A stretch of 64,000 nt of DNA from Reticulascus tulasneorum (GCA_001557505.1 LSAX01000003.1:1364001-1428000), one strand, 5' to 3'; numbered from the stretch's first letter, positions 9,534 through 22,147 are shown. Numbers and translations are program-made. The notes: generated by a model from the letters alone, not told the origin.

Positions 9534-11825
9534 ATGGCCGCACAATCGAAGCTCACCCTACCTCTCCCCCGGGACCGTACTATCCGTACCATCATCACCG
9601 ACCTCACGCGCCTCTACCTCTCCAACCGCAGCCGCATCACCCGCGCCGTCTGGCTGACCCTCTTCGTGGCCCTCGTCAACCGCATCCGCCATGCCATCTC
9701 TGAGCAGAAAGCCGCTTCAGTGCGCGATGCGGCCCAGCGCGCCGCTCGCAGCGGGACTACATCGGGCGGCGACGTGACGGACGCGACCAAGAAGAAGCGG
9801 GTCGAGTTGAATCGAGAGTTCTTCCGTTCACTGCTGCGGCTCCTGAAGATCGTGGTGCCCGGGTGGCGGAGCAAGGAGACGAGGCTGCTGATATCCCACT
9901 CGTTCTTCCTCATCATACGAACCTTGATTAGTCTGAAGGTTGCGGCAATGGATGGTGCGATTGTGAAGAGCTTGGTCAAGGGAAATGGGAGGGAGTTCTT
10001 GATGCAAATTGTCTGGTGGATGTTGATTGCGGTGCCCGCGACCTTTACAAACTCTATGGTTTGTCTCCATGCGGCCTTGGATTAGCTGTTCTTCAACTAA
10101 CATCGTGTAGTTATCGTACCACCAAGCCGAGCTGTCGTTGAAATACCGAACCCGACTGACACAGCATATCCACGACAAGTACCTTTCGAAGCTTACCTTC
10201 TACGGAATCTCTGCTCTCGACGACCGGATAAACAACCCGGATCAGTTGATTGCGGTGGATGTCTCCAAGTTCTCAAATAGTTTGGCGGAGTTGTACAGTA
10301 ATCTGGCGAAGCCCATATTGGACATGGTGGGTCCGCCGTCTTCCCTTTCGCGTGTTTTATTGCTAACTCACGGCAGACTGTCTATACATACTCGCTATCA
10401 AAAAGTGTCGGTGGCGAGGGGGTGGTTTTCATGTCGCTTCTAGTCCAGCTCTCGGCAAACGGCATGAGAGCACTGACGCCGCCTTTCGGCAAATACGTCG
10501 CCGACGAAGCACGCTTAGAAGGCGAGTTCAGATTCCAGCATTCGAGATTAATCGACCACAGCGAAGAAGTAGCGCTATACGCTGGCCATGAAGTAGAGAA
10601 AGATACACTAGACAAAGGCTACTTCACGTTGATCAAGCACGTCAACTACATTCTAAGAAGGCGCTTCTACCACGGATTTATGGAGGATTTTGTCATCAAG
10701 TACTTTTGGGGAGCGCTGGGCCTGCTGCTCTGCAGCGTGCCAGTGTTTGTGAAGATCCCGGGCGAGATTGCATTGAATATGGGTGATCGGACAGAGAGCT
10801 TCGTCACCAATCGGCGTATGCTGTTGTCGGCTTCCGATGCATTTGGCCGGGTGATGTTCTCATACAGAGAGATTATGGAGTTGGCTGGCTATACCTCTCG
10901 AGTTGCCACACTACTGGAGGTTATGGATGATATCCAAGCTGGTCATTTTGAAAAGAAGCTTGTCTCGAGCTCAGGGACCGAGAACAATGAAGCTGTACTC
11001 AAAGGAAGAGGCACTGTTGTGGAGAGCAAGGACATTCAATTTATCGATGTGTAAGTTTGATCTCGACCTTGGATGATCCAGCACTAACCAAGGCATAGCC
11101 CAATCATATCTCCCAACGGCGACGTCCTTGTCAAGGCCCTCTCTTTTTCCCTCAAACAAGGCGATCATCTCCTCGTCGTCGGCCCTAATGGTTGCGGCAA
11201 GTCGTCACTCTTCCGCATCCTCGGCGGACTCTGGCCAGTTTACGGCGGTACCGTGCACAAGCCACCATTCACAGATATTTTCTACATCCCGCAACGCCCC
11301 TACCTCTCCCGTGGTTCTCTCCGCCAACAAATCACATATCCTGACTCCCTGCGCCAGATGCGCGCCAAGGGCATCACGGACGCAGAACTTCTCTCCATCC
11401 TCTCCACCCTTGGCCTCGAGCATCTCCCGGAAATGTACGACGCCGGGTGGGACGCAGAAGCTGAGTGGCGCGACGTACTTTCCGGCGGGTTGCAGCAGCG
11501 CGTTGCGATGGCGCGGCTGTTCTACCACAAGCCGCGCTATGCGATCCTAGACGAGTGCACGAGCAGCGTGACGCTGGAGACGGAAAAGGCAATGTATGAG
11601 AACGCAAAGAGCTTGGGTATCACGCTCATGACAGTTAGTCACAGGCGGAGCTTATGGAAGTATCATTCGAGGATCCTGCAGTTCGACGGACAGGGCAATT
11701 ACGTGTTCACCAAGCTAGACGCGGACAGGCGGCTAAAGCTTGAAGATGAGAAGGAGGACCTCGAAGTTTTGTTACGGCAGGTGCCGGAGCTTGAGAGGAG
11801 GGTGGCGGAGCTGACTGCTGAGTGA
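9534..11825 (+). CDS. Peroxisomal ABCD-type half-transporter (fatty acyl import)
   Basis: A subfamily D (ALD/PXA type) ABC half-transporter, the class that dimerises in the peroxisomal membrane to import long-chain acyl-CoA for beta-oxidation. Exons are 9534-10058, 10111-10326, 10377-11050 and 11099-11825, giving 713 residues. The order is a basic N-terminal region, membrane domain, then nucleotide-binding domain. The ALD loop NPDQ lies near the end of exon 2. The nucleotide-binding domain shows Walker [10 protein letters not shown] at about 500-508, the signature at 599-602 (LSGG followed by LQQR), Walker B YAILDE at about 619-624, and a switch histidine in [12 protein letters not shown], a strong match to ABCD1-type proteins. 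The usual signature is LSGGEKQR; here Glu is Leu. I cannot tell PXA1 from PXA2. It ends with a short coiled-coil-like tail. Confidence 0.93.
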
Positions 11826-12144
11826 AGTGGCGAATGATATCCGTTTAGTCTAGCATTGAGCGTGTATATGTACCTTGGAACCAATATCTATATGATCGAA
11901 AATAGGAATCCTAAAGAGATGCGCTTGCAAAGTCATATCATGTGAGTTCACATCTTGGAGGTGCTTTCATATACGAACGTGGTTTCTCAATATGTTTTGA
12001 GTCTATGCTTTGAATACATCTACATGAATCGTTTCACTTCTCCCGAGGTATCAATCCAGACATGGCCAAACCAGAACAGCAGCCATAAACACCGAATCCC
12101 CCCTCCCGCGCCGCCATTGTGCGCACGAGGCCAATATTTCTTCC
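11826..12144. other. Convergent 3' intergenic region
   Basis: 319 bp between the 3' ends of the ABC transporter and the RBR ligase. AT-rich, with no coding signal. Confidence 0.5.
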
Positions 12145-12299
12145 TCATTCCCAATCTCCGTCGTCGCTCCATTCGTTGTCGTCCTCTAGATTATTGGGAT
12201 GGAACTTGCAGTCCTCCTTGTGGATGCTGTTATCGTGCTGCACGATCTGCTTGTGATCCGCGCCGCACTCGTAGCAAAACTCGTGTTTGCACTTGACGC
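12145..12299 (-). other. Alternative terminal exon B of the RBR ligase
   Basis: Acceptor CCTACAG precedes GC in the same phase as exon A. The exon encodes VKCKHEFCYEC, then a segment with NSIHKEDC and an acidic C-terminus (NEWSDDGDWE), ending in TGA. The cysteine spacing matches exon A residue for residue over the first 11 positions, which indicates exon duplication. The longer His/Cys-containing tail looks like the usual end of fungal RBR proteins, so B may be the ancestral form (inference). Confidence 0.75.
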
Positions 12300-14889
12300 C
12301 TGTAGGTCAAACGCATTAATAAGTATCACGACACATAAGTTCAGAAAAGCTACTGTTGCAGCAGCAGCATTAATAGTAGTGAACATGTGGGTCGGTGACT
12401 GGTGGGGTGCGGATATGGTGTTTGATGCGGTGGCTGGACTGCAGTTGGGACCGGGCTCAACGCCTGGCAGGAAGGTTGCCGCCGGTGCAGGAGATACTAT
12501 GTCCGTTTTTCCAGATATTGTAGCAGCCCCAGCAGAACTCGTAGCGACACTTGATGCCTGTGAGATGTTGGCTTGTGTTCATCAAAAGCGTAGGGGGATG
12601 GTGAGGATAGGAAGATGAAGGAGGGGGGTTGAGGCAGGGGCAAAGGTGACGATGCTGACGCACCATGAAGTCTCCAGCTTTTATAACAATGTGTCTCGAC
12701 GGATGGGGAGGAGCAGGGTAGAGTAACTTACATGTCATATGCGAGCTGTTGTGGCAATTGTTAGTGATAGTTGGGACATGGGCTTTGGATCTGATAACTC
12801 ACCACCCTTCATTCTTCTCAATGGCCCATCCGCAACCGGGACAGGGTTTTGTCGTTTCCGCAACCTTCGCAGTACTCTGCTCCTCCTCCCTCTTCCGTCG
12901 CGACGCGATCTTCCGCGCCAGATCCGCCGCCTTTTTCGCCCTCTCACGCTCTTCTCGCTCTCTAGCCTCACGCCTCGCGATCTCTGCTTGCTGCTCCGCT
13001 TCCAGGCCCTGCGCCATGGCCCGATCCGCATCCTCTTGCACCCGACGCAAGGTCTCCCACTCGTCGTTCTCGATCTCGATCCGTGATCGGAAATTCTCGG
13101 GGTCTGCGATGAGCTGGTCGTACTCCTGACATGCGAGGTTCTCGTGCCAGGCAACGTTGTGTACGAAACAGGAACGGTGGCCGCAGTGTAGGCAGTTGAC
13201 GATGGGTTGATCACTGCCTGTGTCGTGGATTTGGCCGGACCCGCAGCCCGACGTACACCAAATGAAGTTGGACGCCTCGGACATGGCTGCTCGCAATGCG
13301 AGCGCTTCGTATCTGAAGCCCATTAGCTCTGTGCACCCGGACATTGAAGAAAGGGCTACTCACCGAGCAAAAGTTTGTTTGTCGGCGTACTTTTGGATAT
13401 CGACGTAGTCTAGCAGCTCCCTGCACTCGGGGCAGCGAATCTCCGTCCACAGCTTGCTGCTCAGATCCGATTGGATTGACATCTGTAGGCAGTCCAGGCA
13501 GGTGGCTGGAGAATGTGCGCATGTCGGCGTGACACTAAACAGCGGGAACATGGCAACCTCCTTCGTCTCAGCACAGATAGGGCACTCCCGTGAACCGCTG
13601 AGGTCCTCTGCCGTCAGCCGCTGCCTCGTTAATACAACGTCGGCCGTATCCGCCGACTTCTGATATCTCTGCCCAAAACTGAACCGCTTAGTGAAATCCT
13701 AAAATGCCGAAAAGAGTGACAAGAAAACAAAGCCCACCACGCCACCACTCTGCTTTAGAGAGTGGCGGTCTCCCGTGGGCTCGTCGAAGCGTCTGGGGGC
13801 TTGGTCGAGGACCTACCTGAAATCATCAGCGGCTAGATCTCCACCATTGCTCCGGCTGCCAAGCGTTTCCTGGCTGCGGAGGAAGGCCAAGGCCATGGCC
13901 TGGTCTTTTTGCTCGAAGAGGGCTACGTACGGGTTATTTGAGGTCGACGTGGATGAGGTTGGCCGCGACGTTTCTGGTCGGACCGGGATTGGTGATGTGG
14001 TGGCAGCGGAGGTTGTCGCTGTGGCTGGTGCAACGCCTTTTCCATTCGCTAGCAACGGAGACGTATCGAATTCAGAGTCGTCGAGTATGGATGCTGATAT
14101 GGGCAAGTAACCACGTCTTGGCGCCGCGCTGGTAGACTCTGTCGGAGGTGGTGTTACATTTGGCGCCGTAGATAGGGTTTCCGGATGTGTATCATATGAT
14201 AGGGTTGGCAGAGCGAAGTCGAAATCAGCCATGATATCGTCGCTGATAGCTCGGTAGTGAAAGGCAGGCCTGGCCAAGTCTTGGGCAGGGGCAGGCTCGG
14301 CAGGGCCAGGTACCTCATCCTCATTGTCGCTTCTTAGTGTGAGTGCCTGGACCTCAGCTTCCTCGTCCGTCTCTTCGTCGTCGTTGAGAACGATCGAGTC
14401 CTCGTAGCTCCTCGGCGGCTCCTCGTCGTCGCCGAAGCCACCCATGATAGCCGGGTTCACTCTGCCGTAGTAACTCGCCGTCCCCGCATTTGATGTGGAC
14501 GGCGACGTAAACATTGTGTTGGTTGGCACCGTGTCTACGTACGGCACATATCTAGGTCCAGAAGAATCGGGAGGTGTCTCAGTGTGAGTTACTGCAGCTT
14601 CCGTCTCAATTTTCGGAGGTAGAGTCTCGCCCACGGGGCTGGGCTGAGGGGGTTCTACTTGAAGCGGAACCTGGATGGTGGTGGTGATGGCTGGGGCTGG
14701 TGGTGCCTCCTCGTCGTAGACGTGCAGCACCCGGATGGAAGAGCGAATGCCCTCGTCGTTGCTCGACTTGGAGGTAGTATTTCCAAAGCTCGATGTCGAG
14801 AATGACCAGCGAGATGGAGATGAAAGAGGGTCGCGTTCACGCGGTTGGTGCAAGGCTCCGCTGACTTTCTTTTTGAGTGAGCGAAACAT
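12145..14889 (-). CDS. RBR (RING-IBR-RING2) E3 ubiquitin ligase with alternative terminal exons
   Basis: An RBR ligase takes ubiquitin from an E2 onto a RING2 cysteine and then passes it to the substrate. Exons are 14889-13817, 13678-13364, 13312-12803 and 12745-12732 (14 nt), followed by one of two terminal exons: A at 12557-12457 (670 residues) or B at 12299-12145 (688 residues). Residues 1-360 are acidic, Pro/Ser/Thr-rich and probably disordered. RING1 starts at Cys390 (CPIC). The IBR domain runs about 482-523 (CTSGCGSG, then CLHCGH). It is followed by a long charged Arg/Glu/Lys-rich helix at about 525-605. RING2 starts CPGCGW at 620 and continues CSHMTC, where Cys638 aligns with the catalytic cysteine of HHARI-type ligases. 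The Cys638 codon is split T|GC across the last junction, and both terminal exons begin with GC. Which terminal exon dominates cannot be seen from DNA. Confidence 0.9.
12457..12557 (-). other. Alternative terminal exon A of the RBR ligase
   Basis: Acceptor CTCACAG precedes GC, which completes the catalytic Cys638 codon. The exon then encodes IKCRYEFCWGC and a 21-residue tail with a His-x3-Cys pair (GHSISC), ending in TGA. It restores the full set of RING2 zinc ligands. A GT within the exon (CATA|GTATCT) has the phase needed to splice onto exon B, so inclusion of both is also formally possible. Confidence 0.75.
12732..12745 (-). other. 14-nt microexon in the RBR RING2 region
   Basis: The 14 bases lie between acceptor ACAACAG and donor GTAAGT. 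They supply C, then Ser-His-Met-Thr, then T. This joins TG of the upstream exon and GC of either terminal exon into CSHMTC, the invariant RING2 core. Leaving it out breaks the frame. Confidence 0.85.
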
Positions 14890-17650
14890 GCTGGTTTCGC
14901 CTGGGTGGAATAGTGCAGGCTGCGGCGTTCAGTTGTGGTCGCAGCCTGAGTTCCAGCATAAACTACCGCATCCTAGAGGAATATGCTACGGACGAGATGG
15001 TGTGATTGAGGAATGTTCTGGGATCAGGGACAACCTGGAGGTCGAAGAGATGGAAAGACAGAGAGTGAAGGGTAGTAGTGCCTCACAACGTCAACTGGAA
15101 ATACTGCGACGACAGTCACTCCGGGAATCGAAATGAGCGAGGCTCCAACGGAGGACTCATGGATGGAATGAGGTTCATCAGTGCGCTGGATCACCCTGGC
15201 GATGGGAAACCACATGCCACAGGACTGCGGTTCGTCAGTCACTGCTCCATTGCCACCTTTGGGACCGAAGTAGAAGTGGGGGGGAGCCGGCTGCGGGGGA
15301 GGCTGATTTTCAGGTCACTGGGATTAATTAGGCGTTGCCCGGCGGCTGGCGCTCTACAGAGCGAAGAGGTTCACAGGCTCCGAGATCGCCAACCCAAGCC
15401 GCTGAAAGCCTCGCCTGACTCCGCTAAAATGCTCTGTAACTCGGGTATGGAGTTGGGTGCAGTGGCTGTGAGGCCCCTCCCCCACTCTGCGCTTAGAGGT
15501 CACTGCACCTCAAAATTGATTCCGACACCTTTCAGTACCTAGACTAGGTCCGATGAGCCAATCAGCCCACCAACCCCAGGTTGAGTCTAGTCCCACCTGG
15601 CAGAAGTACCGGTACATCCACCCTAGCTCAACGTAGCCTGCCGCAAAAGTACGCCCACACTAGACCTGGCTGCCTATCTGCCTACCGAGGGCCAAGGACT
15701 TTGGTTGTTGTTCAGCTTGACGCCAGCCATTCATCTGCCACGAAGCTATCACGCATGAAGCTGCAGCCTGCTTGCCTTTGCGGTTACGATGAATGGTTAG
15801 ACACATATCGCATGACGCCAAAGAAGCATGTGCTGGCCTGCTCCAAGATTGTGTAGTTGATTTTATCCCTTCCAGTGTGGTGACTAGACCCCATAGCATG
15901 GGGTTATAATCGACGTGCACTTCCTGCAGCTTTCATGTCCTGAGTTATCGTCAAGTCTTACGAGTGATTTGATTTCATTATGTACTTGTGTCAGTGTAAC
16001 CACCCGGACTTTAAGGAACTCCAGATATACAACACATGGCCTTAGGCTCCCCCAGTATGAACTCTGACGTACGTGCCTGTAATAACGCTTACAAGTGACT
16101 ATGCAATATCTATTACAAACCAGGTGGGATCTCCATTCCCGAGAATACTGTCGCGATAGGTTAAAACGTAATAAACGTCTAATTAAGTGCACGATAGAGG
16201 CGCAGACTTCGAAGCAATAGAAAGTTGTCGACAACACTGGGTATGGCATGCACTAACTACCTAATATAACCATAGAAATGGCTGCGTCTAACCACTGATA
16301 TCATTGTAATGGGAACGTCTAATTATTTACTGCTCAAGCCCCGCCAACGTTCAATCAGATACATCCAACACCACAGTCAAAACTACAGGCACATTGTCTT
16401 TGCACCTCGCCTCCTGTCGCCTTTGGCAATCCAAGCACTGTGTTTACCGTGGCGTCCCCGACCACCTAGCCTTCGTTGTCTATATCGAGTACGATGTCGA
16501 GCTTACCAGGCCAAGCCGTACTACCCACACGGTGCTGGCTGAATCAACTAATGTCCCGACATGGTCATCGTTGCAGATCTAAGCAGCACGACCCCGTCTC
16601 TCAGAACACATTGAACATACTCCAAGAGACGTCAACTCAAGCGCGAAGACAGCGATAGCGAGAACCAAAAGCGAACTCAAACCCCCTCGTGGAGATGGAG
16701 CTTATAGAGCCGCGGGGGAAACATTGGTGTCTCTAGTTGAAATGTGTCTTGAATTCGCGCCGATTCACCATGCACGCGATGAAAGGTGTCGGTCGTAAAT
16801 CATCTGTGTGATGGCCTACTCATGATGAGAAGACCTAAGCAGATAAGAGCACTGGCCAGACAGAGTACGCTTGAAGTTGGACGTCTTCGACGAATTCGTA
16901 CCTCAAATGAATTTTAATGGCCGCGATCAGTCACAGAGCCTTGAACGTGTCAACTAAACGGTAACGCCATATACCATGGAACAGTAAGGTTGACGGCGTA
17001 GGGGACCGCTTTGGCAGATGTGTCAAAGCCTGTGGAAGAGGCGTGGTACCAGCAAAACCCTCAACAGAGCCCGTCAACTTCCATAACTGTTGCTGACAGC
17101 GCGCTTGGCAGCGGATTTGATTCCCTGCTTCCTGTGAAACAGCGGTATGGTGCCGGTGCAATTTTCGTCTCGTGTGCGCCCCCGCGCGCAATTGGACTGT
17201 TGCGCATCGCTGGGCTGGCTATTACCAGGTGCCAGGAGCAATCGATATGTGTTGATCTCGATTCATGCGTGTACCTGGGTACGGGTAAGTTAATCCTCAT
17301 TGGCGCTCCTGCAACCTCCTTTATGCCAAGCTCACCGAGCCTCCTTGATCGTCGCCAGGGTTCGATCATAGGCGCTCCCGCCTTTTTTTTTTGGGAACCA
17401 CGGACAATATAACAGAGTTGGAGCCGCTCTATCGAACTCTATGTCTTTTATATGCATTGCTCTTGTAGAAGAGAAGCGACCACAACTCTGCAATGTGCCT
17501 CAGCTGCTGGTCGTCTCTGTGAGCAGTGCTGATGCGAGTAGCGGCGGCGCAAATGATAATTCAGCTCCTACAAACCTATATCGCTTTGTGCCGCGCGCAA
17601 GTTAGCTGTTGCAAAGCGACGACGTGCTGGTGCAAATGTGAGATAACAGA
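14890..17650. other. Long intergenic region, no gene seen
   Basis: About 2.8 kb with only short frames lacking recognisable protein features, read on both strands. It includes TACCTAGACTAGGTCC near 15535, a T10 run near 17383 and a GGTTCGATCAT word at 17351 that superficially resembles a tRNA T-loop. I see no supported gene. Confidence 0.5.
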
Positions 17651-20600
17651 ATGATTCCTCGGGATGAGTACAACGGCCGCGGGGTAGCGAAGGATTTAGG
17701 AAGGGAAGGCTTTCTCGTTGAGACTGGTCAAAGTCAGGACGGAAGGATCACGGCGAGCGTCCTCTATCTTAACCGCTTCTTCCTAGCTGGCCTCGCTTTA
17801 TTATATGCTGGTATGATTACGGTGCTGGAGGTGCTCAACCAATTCTCCGAACGCCACCACGGCCTGGCTGCTGCTGTCGAGGACCAGCACTATCTTTGGA
17901 AATATGGCCCGACATTGAGTGAGTAATGATGCCATTCCATGTCTGTAAGGGGGACTGAATGGGAGATTAACAAGCGGTTGTACTTAGTCTTGACAATTGT
18001 TGCTGCTATCTGGAGCCAGATCGAGTACCACGCAGTTCAGCTGATGCCGTGGCTATTATTGAGGCAAAACCCTACCACTCATGGCATCAATGGGCTGCTT
18101 GTGGACTATTTGACTCCTTTCAGCATTATGTCATTATTCCGATCAGTCGCAAATAAGCACTTTCCAGTGGCGCTTGGGATCCTAGGAGGTGCGGTTCTAA
18201 AAGGTCTTATTGTCGTCTCCACGGGTCTGCTTGAACTGGAGCCACAGGAGCTGACCAGATCAACCAATTTCACGACCATGAACCAATTCAACTTGAGCAC
18301 AGTCATGTCGGCAGCCACAGTCGTAATGACTGGGGTGACTATATGGTCTATTAAGAATCAGAATATGTCCTTCCCGCCGGGAACCACGTCTACAGTGGCT
18401 ACGCAGATGTTCACGCTATCGGATATCGACATGCGTGTGCCTCTCCTGCTGTCCGCAAACGTCTCGGTCTTCGAAGCAGCGGCAAACTGCCAGACCTTCA
18501 GCTGGGAGTTAGACACAACCCTGATCAAAAATGGAAGCAATACTATTCAAGATTACCTACCCAGGGATTTCATTGATCAGCTCGCCCCGTACTGCATCGT
18601 CGGGTTTGATGGTACCGTAGATATTGAGTTTGGAACTTTCATCGATGAAGGGATCAATCGCATAGAAGCCATGCGGGTTCTTGATCTATGCCCGAACGAG
18701 CTTGCGCTCGAAGATGGAGACACACATCGCATATTCTTCCCATTTCGTTATGATCTCTCAGCCAACACAACTGGCGTCTCGGCACTGCTCTGCCGTCCCA
18801 CCTATTCGATCACGCAAAGACAGGTAACAGCCTCTGGGGTTGGCACTTCACTCAGCCAGGATGACCTAGTTGTGTCACCAAGCACTCTGTCAAACAGCAG
18901 CCTCGGCGTGCAACCATTACTAGTCACGATGGGGATATTTTCTTCTATTGGCTCCACTCTACTGGACGCTGTCGATGCAGGATCTCGCGATGAGTATAAC
19001 CAAGATCAATGGTATGACATCATGAACCTAACCTTCCATCGGAACTCCTTTCAAGTCTACCGCGATGTGAGTTACTTCCGCAATGCATTCGAGACAGCTT
19101 TCAAGTCCACGGCAGCACAGACCATAAACACGAGAGGAATGGCTCCCTTGAATGCGACTATTCCTGGCACCATTGTCTACGTTAGCCCTAGGCTCATCGT
19201 CATCGACGTGTCGCTACGACTGATGCAAGGTCTCTTGGGAGTATTGATCCTCGCGTGCGTCGGCCTGTGTTTCTATGACTTCTCTGGGTTGCCGAAGAAT
19301 CCGGGAGCGCTGATCGAACCCGTATCTGTTCTCTCCAGGAGCGATGAACTTCAGGGGCTGTTGAGCGGCAGCGGATCGGGTAGCCTCGACGATCTGGATC
19401 GCACGTTGCGCAGTTTCCAATTCAAGTCCACCCCTGAAGGCCCTGCAGGGGCCTTGATGATCAATATTGAAACCGATATCGCGACCGCAAAGACAGAAAC
19501 CGAAATCTCCAAAGGTTATAACAACAGATCGGAATGGTGGCTGCCGATGCCAGCTTCAATGGCCTACAAGATCGGGCTCATATGCTTTACTCTTAGCCTC
19601 ATGGCGGCACTCGAAACTCTTCTGCAGCTATCACAGGACCGTTACGGGATTCTGCCCGTGCCGATAGAGGGATACTCGAAGTATGGGTGGCTACTCTTGC
19701 CAGCATTATTGATGGCATGCATGTCTTTGGCCTTTGGAGCGGTTGGCACCAGCGCCAAAATATTGCATCCCTACCAAGAGCTGCGACGACGTCGACCAAA
19801 TAACGAGGATGCCATGCTTTTTGACCCCTTAGGTCAAGTCACGCTTCAAGCAATTCCTCACAGCGTCAAGCAGAGGTATTGGAGCCTCTCGGCAGCCATG
19901 TTCCTCTCGGTGCTTGGTCCATTGCTTACCATTGCAGCTAGCGGTCTCTTTATGGCCCAGATTGCTCCTAGTGTGCAATCAGTAGATCTTCCATTGTCCG
20001 GCTGGTTTGACCTCCGCAATGCCACCACAGCTGACGGGATAGCCTTGATAAATAGCGACAGCTCGTTTCGAGCTCCCACCAAGGATTCCATATTCAACAT
20101 GGCAATACAGTTCCAAAACCTTTCGTTCCCTAAGGGAACGTATGACGAGTTCGCTTTTGCCGCAATTGACACCGACTCCTTCCTGCCACTCCTCGGCAAG
20201 GTCAATATGTCTTCTACAACATTGCAGGCACGACTGCCCGCCATCAGGGGAGAGTTGAATTGCACCGTCTGGTCCGTTGACGCGTCCGCGAATGGCAAGC
20301 GATCGCTGCGCAAACCTCTCCTCATGCCCATGCTACCAACCTTTGTGCCTATTACGATTCCACCCGGCTGCACGTACGATACCACACCATCAAACAATAC
20401 CGTGCTTGGGCTTCTACGGCGGGCCGACTACGGCAGCCCTCGCGCTGGGTTCTTTGGGTATTGGGCCGACACGCAGTGGGCACCGCCCAATGCTACTGAT
20501 CTGGCTGGGTTTCGCGACCCCTTCTCTATCTGTAACGATGCGCGACAGCATCTGTTCTTCTTCTACGGCCACAGTAATAACAGCAAGAAAACGGACCGGC

Positions 20601-21484
20601 TTCTTTATACAACGGACCAGCTGGACGTCTTGCACTGCATGCCGTTCCTGGAAGCTATGTATGTTGACACGACGCTGATGTTACCCAGCCTTGCCATTGA
20701 CCTGACGGCTCCTTCTCCAAGTCCTGTTGCCAGTAGCATCATGATGTGGGACGCAAACAATGCCTCAGCTAACACGCTGCCATACCCCGGATTTCCCGGA
20801 CCCGGAGTCGTGAACCTTGACGCTCGCCTCGAAGGCATCTTCGCTGCGCTGGTGCATGGATACCAAGGGCAGCCGGCTGACGAGATCATTGGTGGGCAGA
20901 ACACAACGCGGATGATGGATAGTCTGAACCATCTATTCCGCCAGATGGTCGCACAGTCGCTCCACTTCAACTATCGAACATCGATACCCACTTCCGGACC
21001 ATCTAATCGGCGCAGGGCAGACATAGCTAGCGCCTTCGGCACGACGTCGCGTCTTGTTGACCGACCTGCGGCAGGCGCACTATTGGACGGAGCTCAGAGA
21101 CGCTTGGTACAAAGCGCCATATCAACCCGATTGCTCGAGGCGTTGCTCGCGGTCTTGGTTCTGTGTACTATTCTTGTGTGCGCGCTCGGAGGCGGTGCCC
21201 GTGTAATTCCAAAGAATCCGGGGTCGCTGGCAGCGCGAATGAGTCTATTCGCCGAGAGCAATATATTGGGTCGAATAACTGAACATGAGATGGGTTTGAG
21301 GAAAACGCCACTGCTGAGAGTTGGAGAGTCATTTATTCTAGGCTGGTGGTATCGCAGTGACAGTGAGCTATCAGTGAGATCGAAGCAAAAGAAGTATTAC
21401 GGGGTGGATATATGGAATAGTAGTGTAAGTGCACTATATAGCCCTATAGAAACGGAAGTTAAAAGGGATAGTAGATCAAGTTAA
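17651..21484 (+). CDS. Large multi-pass membrane protein of the DUF3433 type
   Basis: The product is about 1254 residues from exons 17651-17918 and 17988-21484. The intron has donor GTGAGT and acceptor ACTTAG, and splicing gives GPT-L-ILTIVAAIW, a typical sequence for this fungal-only membrane family of unknown function. The protein is built of two similar halves. Each starts with membrane helices, continues into a long extracytoplasmic segment rich in Asn-X-Ser/Thr sites, and closes with a membrane helix followed by a PKNPG motif (LPKNPGALIEP at about 523, IPKNPGSLAARM at about 1162). A central group of helices lies at about 610-680. There is no enzymatic motif. The ATG chosen is the first in frame and an additional upstream exon cannot be excluded. 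Long Asn-glycosylated loops suggest a plasma-membrane location. Confidence 0.82.
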
Positions 21485-22147
21485 GGTAGTAGATAAAATA
21501 CATGTTAGCCTTCGCCATTTGCATTAATACTTCCTAAGGTTGGGAACATACCTTGTTCAGACAAATAAGTTGAGCTGAGATTTCCAAGGTACCGTGACCC
21601 ACTAGCAAGGTGGGAAGTGACTGCCCAGTATTTTTGCACGAAAGTGATATTCGTAGGCCCTCGTAGAGTGATCATTAAGTTATTTCAATTCCTATTTTTG
21701 CCCTTTTCCATATATCTTGCTTCAGCTATCCAGCCTATAATCGTCAAGACACCTGACCGCATCAGTATCCACTCTTCCACCTCTGGTGCCCTCTGCCGTA
21801 AGTATTTACAGTCACGGTAGTAAAAGGGCTCGACAGTAGTGGTTAGGTATAATAGCTAAATTGCAAGATGCTACTTTATAGTGACTGAGAGTATTCATTG
21901 CCTAGCTTTGCATAACAGACTAGGTAGACGAAGGAGGTGCGTTGCCTGCGCGGCCAGGCTTGGAGAAGAGGAGTTTGGACGCCTTGTGTAGGTCCCCTAC
22001 TTGTGTGAGAAACAAAATGAGGCGGGCCTGAACAGGGACGCTACAATCTTGATGTCTCAAAACAAAACATGACTGGAAGAAAACAGAAACAAAGGAAAAC
22101 AGGAACAGGAACCATCCTGGTGAGCCAGGCCTGCCAGCGCCAACACA
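21485..22147. other. Convergent intergenic region, no gene seen
   Basis: 663 bp between the 3' ends of the DUF3433 gene and the small secreted protein gene. No coding signal. Confidence 0.5.

Noticed and set aside
12739..13129. Plus-strand frames across the RBR gene
   Set aside because: Antisense to the RBR exon encoding the Arg/Glu-rich helix. No recognisable content.
17340..17365. GGTTCGATCAT, like a tRNA T-loop
   Set aside because: I could not fit an acceptor stem, D-arm or anticodon arm around it on either strand.
19858..20397. Open frame of 179 codons on the minus strand
   Set aside because: It lies wholly inside the DUF3433 gene on the other strand and has no protein features.
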